From Myxococcus eversor (GTDB lineage Bacteria; Myxococcota; Myxococcia; Myxococcales; Myxococcaceae): a stretch of 64,000 nucleotides of DNA. The position numbers and the translations under genes are program-made. The notes beneath the pieces were generated by a model. That model was given only the letters and a program-made list of their open reading frames with translations, was not told where the DNA came from and ran no database searches. The stretch is from the NCBI RefSeq assembly GCF_010894455.1, contig NZ_JAAIXY010000019.1:124001-188000 (forward strand), written 5' to 3'. Shown piece after piece: positions 60,003 to 64,000 of this stretch; position 1 is the stretch's first letter; each line of letters starts with the position of its first letter.

Positions 60003-61577
60003 ATGAAGCTGAACCGAATGAATGCCCCACGCGGCGCGCCCCTCTCGCCGGGTGCCCTCGCCCTGGCGCTCTGTCTCGGGCTCGGGAGCACGACGGCCCT
60101 GGCGGCCGCTGACGAGCCCCCCGTCGCGAAGGGCACGGTCCTGGTCGAGGGCCCCATCGACACCCTGAATATACCGGGCACGGCGAAGCGAATCTCCTGC
60201 GAAGGCCCCTTCTGCCTGTGGCTCGTGGTCGAGGAGTTGGGACCGTGCTTCTACGGGCTCTGCACGAACAAGTTCATGGTGCTGTCGGACCTCGAGGGGA
60301 AGTTCATGGGGGCGTCGCGTTCGCTCGACTCCTGGACAGAGAGCACCCCGCGATTCATCGACGCGGAGCATGTCGAGGTCGTCTCCCGAAACACCAATTA
60401 TCCCTTCACCGCCGTCGACGATGGACTGGACCCGACCCAGGTGTCTCGGACGGTCCTGAAGGTGTCCCGGGATGGCACGCGTTTCACCCAGGCGCCCAGC
60501 CTGACTCCGACATGGACGAAGCCTGGCTCTCGGCGAATGGGCTCGTCAGTCGCCCCGAAGCCTCCCGAGCCGCGGGTCGTGAGTGCCGAGCTCCTCGCTC
60601 GGGCCCGCGCCCTGTGCCCCACCGACGTGACCTTCAATCCGGTGGACTACGCCTGCGGGGACGGGACGTGCCTTCTCCTGCTCACGGAGTCCGAGCCCAA
60701 GTCTGGGCCCGACGCCGGGCGCGAGGAGGCCACCGCGAAGCCGACGTTCGAAGTGGAGGGGCCGTTCTGTAGCGTCATGGTGAAGGGAGAGGACGTCGAG
60801 TTGGCCTCTCTGGGCGGTGATGCGACCTCGGTCAGGGTGACGCCGACGGGCTATGCGTTCTCCGGGCCCGTGGGAATGCGCGGCTCGACGGAGGTCATGG
60901 AATGGGTCTCCCGGGCTCGGCCCGGATACATGTCCTTCAGCGACACCGAGGGCGTGGTCGTCAATGGGAGCAATCCCTATCCCGTGAGGTTCGCGGAGTC
61001 CGCCAAGGCCGCGCTCGCCCTGGCTCCCACGGTCCAGGCGTTCACGCTCGCTCACGTCACCTGGGGACTTGCCGACTGGAAGGGCCCGACCGACCTGGCG
61101 TTCGCGTGGCGACTGGCCCGCGTGGGAGAGGCGCTCGCCCTCATCGCCGAGGTGCACGATGACAAGGTGGTTCCTCTCGGGAAGGGCACGGGCCTGCATT
61201 CGGACCACCTGGAGCTCACCTTTCCGCGGCCTTCCGTCTCGCCCTCTCACACCATCAAAGTGGGCGTCCTGCTCACGGCGGGAGGAAAGGTCGAGGCGCG
61301 TGACTGGACGGGAGAGGCGAACCCGGTGCTTCCTTCCATCCAAGGCACCTGGCGCAAGCGTCCGCATGGCTACGAGGTGTCGCTCACGCTTCCATTGGCG
61401 GCCCTCGGCGTGGAGAAGTCAGCCAGGGCCTCCTACTTCTCGCTCGCGGTCTCGGACGCGGATGCACGAGGCAAGCAGGAGACGTTGATGGGGCACGACG
61501 GGGAGCTGCGCTTCTGGACCGAGTACCCGCCGAGCATCGCCGAGTACCGCGGCAGCTCCCCCTGGCCCTGGAACTGA
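60003..61577 (+). CDS. Exported protein with C-terminal CBM9-like domain
   Basis: 524 residues from ATG 60003. A signal peptide (ALALALCLGLGSTTALA) leads into a Cys-containing N-terminal part (EGPFCLWLVVEELGPCFYGLC; later DYACGDGTC) that may be disulfide-linked. Residues about 365-510 (PTDLAFAWRLARVGEALALIAEV, SDHLELTF, YEVSLTLPLAALG) match the CBM9-like/DOMON sandwich that binds sugars or electron carriers. The first half is not recognised. It is convergent with the LuxR gene after an 87-bp gap. Confidence 0.7.
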   Translation: MKLNRMNAPRGAPLSPGALALALCLGLGSTTALAAADEPPVAKGTVLVEGPIDTLNIPGTAKRISCEGPFCLWLVVEELGPCFYGLCTNKFMVLSDLEGKFMGASRSLDSWTESTPRFIDAEHVEVVSRNTNYPFTAVDDGLDPTQVSRTVLKVSRDGTRFTQAPSLTPTWTKPGSRRMGSSVAPKPPEPRVVSAELLARARALCPTDVTFNPVDYACGDGTCLLLLTESEPKSGPDAGREEATAKPTFEVEGPFCSVMVKGEDVELASLGGDATSVRVTPTGYAFSGPVGMRGSTEVMEWVSRARPGYMSFSDTEGVVVNGSNPYPVRFAESAKAALALAPTVQAFTLAHVTWGLADWKGPTDLAFAWRLARVGEALALIAEVHDDKVVPLGKGTGLHSDHLELTFPRPSVSPSHTIKVGVLLTAGGKVEARDWTGEANPVLPSIQGTWRKRPHGYEVSLTLPLAALGVEKSARASYFSLAVSDADARGKQETLMGHDGELRFWTEYPPSIAEYRGSSPWPWN

Positions 61578-61664
61578 CGCGAGGACAGGGGTCGCGGGGT
61601 CAGGTGCTCAGCGCGGCAGCAGGACTCGGCGACCGTCGCCCAGGCGACCACGAGCGGAGCACCG

Positions 61665-62567
61665 TCAATCACATCCACGACGTCGCTGGCCGTCCCCCAC
61701 CGGCTCCGCCACGCGGCTCTTGCCCGGCGCTTCGCTCGTGGGCGGCATCCGGTTCGACAGGGAATGCTCCAGCCCTGGAGTCGCGCCCCGCGCCTCGGAT
61801 CCCAGAATCCTCACGATGAGCTCCGAGCGCGAGTTCACTTCGAAGCCCCGGTAGATGGACTTCGTGTAGTGATTCACGGTGAAGCGGCTGATGCCGAGCC
61901 GCTCAGCGATCTGCTTGTCACCGAGCCCGTCCAAGACCAGTTCCAGTGTCTGGCGTTCGCGCCGGGAGAGCTGGACACCCTGGGGCACCTCCACCGCGGC
62001 ACCAGGTGAGTCGAGCAGGGGGCTGCACTCGGCATGGAACAGGTGCAGCAGCTCCCGGTCCGCCGCGTCGAACGCGCGCCCGCTCCACCCACGGTAGATA
62101 CCGAGCCCCTGGACCTCGCGAGGCAACCCGGACCATCGGATCGAATACACCGAGTCGTCGAGCCCCGCTGCCCGCAAGTAGTGGTCGACATAAGGGGAGC
62201 CATACCAACACCGGTCCTCGACGAGATCCCGCCGCATCGCCGTCACGATGGCCCCTGGCACCAGGGGGCGATCCATCAACGAGCGGATGGCGGGATTGCG
62301 GGAGTTGCCCATCCTCCGGAGCGCCTCGAGCGCGCGCAACGCACTGCCACTCCTCCCATTCAGCATGATGACCGTGCAGTCTCCTCGCCCTGCCGGGCCG
62401 AAGTCCCGCTCCAGGACGCATGCCCCTTCCTCCGCGCCCAGGATACGACACACGCCCGTGAGCAGTTGCCGGAGGCGCTCCTGCGGCCTCTCCCGCAGAG
62501 CATGCGCCGTGTTGACCAGACGAAGCAGTGCACGAACTTGCGAACTGCGCAGGTTGCCATCAGCCAT
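61665..62567 (-). CDS. LuxR-family transcriptional regulator
   Basis: 300 residues. The N-terminal 190 residues look like a GAF or PAS-like sensor (LTGVCRILGAEEGACVLERD). The C-terminal helix-turn-helix is clear (LSRRERQTLELVLDGLGDKQIAERLGISRFTVNHYTKSIYRGFEV), including the recognition helix TVNHYTKSIY. A roughly 40-residue tail ends in Arg-rich sequence. It is divergent from the TSP3 protein at 62778 and could regulate it. No acyl-homoserine lactone synthase is seen, so quorum sensing is not implied. Confidence 0.85.
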   Translation of the reverse strand: MADGNLRSSQVRALLRLVNTAHALRERPQERLRQLLTGVCRILGAEEGACVLERDFGPAGRGDCTVIMLNGRSGSALRALEALRRMGNSRNPAIRSLMDRPLVPGAIVTAMRRDLVEDRCWYGSPYVDHYLRAAGLDDSVYSIRWSGLPREVQGLGIYRGWSGRAFDAADRELLHLFHAECSPLLDSPGAAVEVPQGVQLSRRERQTLELVLDGLGDKQIAERLGISRFTVNHYTKSIYRGFEVNSRSELIVRILGSEARGATPGLEHSLSNRMPPTSEAPGKSRVAEPVGDGQRRRGCD

Positions 62568-62777
62568 CGAACCCCCGAATCCGCATCCATGAGGCCATCC
62601 CTAATTCTAGCGAATTTCCAGCTTTGCCATTTTAGACGATATCCAATCCTGGAATCCAAAGGCAGGGGGGCACTCCATGAAGAGCCATCTCAAGCTGGCG
62701 GCGCTCACGGTGGCGGCCACTCCTGCGGGCAGGTCGCGCTCACGGCGCATTGTCCGTGACCCAAACGGAGGGACACA

Positions 62778-64000
62778 ATGAGACGAGTCGGCATGATCCT
62801 GGTAGGGCTTCTGGCCTTGTTGATGGCACGCCCGGCGGACGCGGTCTGCAAACTGGTCATCAACGTTGATCGAACCGCGTCAATGATGGCGGTGCGCGAC
62901 AACGGCAAGACACGGTGCGAGACCTCTCAAGAACAGGTTCTGGCAATTCTCGACGCTTACCTCAAGGGACTCGACTTCGACATCACGCATCCAGAGCGTG
63001 GGGCAATCCCACGTGCGGAGTACACCGCCAATTGTCCTGCGGGGCCCGACTACATGGCCACGGCGGGTACCAGACTGGTACAGGTGCGGGAGTTTCATGG
63101 AGACGTCATGTCTCCGGTCGTTTCGGCGGGCTTTCTCCCGGTGAGTTACGTCATCACCCAGGTCGTCAAATTGAATTGGTATGACAGCACCACCGGGCGC
63201 AGTCGAAACAACTGCCCCGGACCCTCGACGCCGCTGGCGCAGGCGATGTGCCGCGCAGCCCGCATATTCCCGCCGACACCTCCTCCTCCCGACGAGTTCA
63301 GAATCGTCAAGACGACCACTGATGGGCAAGAGAACTCATCGACCTACGTGCCAGTCGCCAATGGCGAAACGCGATGCCGCATCAATGGAGAGCCCGAGCT
63401 TGAATGGCGTCAACGGGTCATGAACGAGTACACGACACGTGACATTGCCGCCGACGCTGTCCTTTGGGGGGTCGGCGGGTCGACCTCTCTTCAAGAGCCA
63501 TCAATCGCTGCGCGAGAGCCCGACGCCGAGGCTCATGGATACACGGAGAGATTCGGGAGCCTTGACGAGTCGCCGGACTATCTCTTCTTCTGGTCCATGG
63601 CACTATCGACGGGTGGGCTCTTCAACTTCGTCGATGAAGCGACGGCCCTCTCCCCTGTCGTCACGCTGATTGACAGCGATTCCGATGGGATTCCAGACTT
63701 CCGTGACCAGTGCGTTGGTACGTGCGCTTCCGATGCGGATCGTGACGGCATTCCCGATGCCAACGACCTCTGCCCGTCGCTTGCCGAGGATGGTCGCATC
63801 CCGAATAGCGCGGACGGATGCCCAGACAGCGACTCCGATGGCGCCCACAATGGAGTCGACCTCTGTCCGAATGCACTCGAGGACTCGTTGGAGCCGTTCC
63901 CCAACGACAATTGCCCGGCGGAACGCTGGTCCGCAACGAGTACGCTGGGTCTTCAGACGATCAACAATGCCACGGTCTGCACTCACCTCAATGTGAACTC
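62778..64000 (+). CDS. Exported protein with thrombospondin type 3 repeats (3' end outside window)
   Basis: From ATG 62778 (GGAGGGACAC upstream) the frame stays open for 407 codons to the window edge. The signal peptide is MRRVGMILVGLLALLMARPADA. Residues about 23-295 are an unrecognised Cys-containing domain. From about 299 come TSP3-type calcium-binding repeats: DSDSDGIPDFRDQC, DADRDGIPDANDLC, then DSDSDGAHNGVDLC. It resembles myxobacterial surface proteins that end in MYXO-CTERM, but the C-terminus is not visible. Codon third positions are less GC-rich than in the neighbours, hinting at different ancestry. Confidence 0.75.
   Translation, partial: MRRVGMILVGLLALLMARPADAVCKLVINVDRTASMMAVRDNGKTRCETSQEQVLAILDAYLKGLDFDITHPERGAIPRAEYTANCPAGPDYMATAGTRLVQVREFHGDVMSPVVSAGFLPVSYVITQVVKLNWYDSTTGRSRNNCPGPSTPLAQAMCRAARIFPPTPPPPDEFRIVKTTTDGQENSSTYVPVANGETRCRINGEPELEWRQRVMNEYTTRDIAADAVLWGVGGSTSLQEPSIAAREPDAEAHGYTERFGSLDESPDYLFFWSMALSTGGLFNFVDEATALSPVVTLIDSDSDGIPDFRDQCVGTCASDADRDGIPDANDLCPSLAEDGRIPNSADGCPDSDSDGAHNGVDLCPNALEDSLEPFPNDNCPAERWSATSTLGLQTINNATVCTHLNVN

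Overview
The window looks like chromosomal DNA of a myxobacterium, most likely family Myxococcaceae (Myxococcus, Corallococcus or Pyxidicoccus). The reasons are a very high GC content with G/C at nearly every third codon position, a C-terminal MYXO-CTERM sorting signal (28895-32809), many secreted proteins and lipoproteins with repeats, several two-component systems, extracellular glycan-degrading enzymes, and a Csu-type chaperone-usher cluster resembling the M. xanthus mcu spore-coat locus. I see no tRNA, rRNA, CRISPR array, prophage or intact insertion sequence. The species assignment is inference.

Layout. 1-3.2 kb: a PemK/MazF-like toxin, a secreted alpha/beta hydrolase and an OmpR-type two-component pair. 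3.2-7.8 kb: a large CxxC-rich unknown, an NlpC/P60-like hydrolase, and a two-gene unit made of a menorin/FAM151-like phosphodiesterase and a small exported protein. 7.9-9.8 kb: a LytS/LytTR pair. 9.8-14.4 kb: an accessory-looking block with a macro-domain protein, a DUF1023-type hydrolase, a protein with 11-residue amphipathic repeats, and an unknown gene whose 5' end looks frame-disrupted. 14.7-19.2 kb: fatty-acid desaturase, DUF2652 protein, a beta-propeller-like unknown and a protein with a histone H1-like tail. 19.4-24.2 kb: a DGT-repeat lipoprotein, a TAP-like peptidase/hydrolase and a divergent LysR/LysE pair. 24.2-35 kb: a beta-helix lyase with CBM2, a LysR remnant, an OmpA/TSP3 protein overlapping a 14-repeat kelch lipoprotein, RidA, NIPSNAP and an exported unknown. 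35.4-41.7 kb: a GH18 chitinase followed by the chaperone-usher operon (pilin, chaperone, usher, second pilin). 41.8-49.7 kb: AidB-like dehydrogenase, PAS kinase, two lipoprotein-like genes, and a BlaR1/BlaI pair with a clear operator. 49.7-59.7 kb: a second GH18 enzyme, a GH13 branching enzyme, an SRPBCC protein, a DHA2 exporter, a MarR/S41-peptidase operon with an operator abutting the start, and glutamate decarboxylase. 60-64 kb: a secreted CBM9-like protein, a LuxR regulator and the 5' part of a TSP3-repeat exported protein that runs off the right edge.

The genes mostly serve surface structure, macromolecule degradation and signalling, which fits a soil predator. The most promising unexplained features are the menorin-like enzyme paired with a small exported protein (possible effector and immunity), several enzymes that lack Sec signals and begin with low-complexity leaders, the macro/DUF1023/11-mer block, and several sites of gene decay or frame disruption. 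All functions are inferred from motifs read by eye. No database search was possible.
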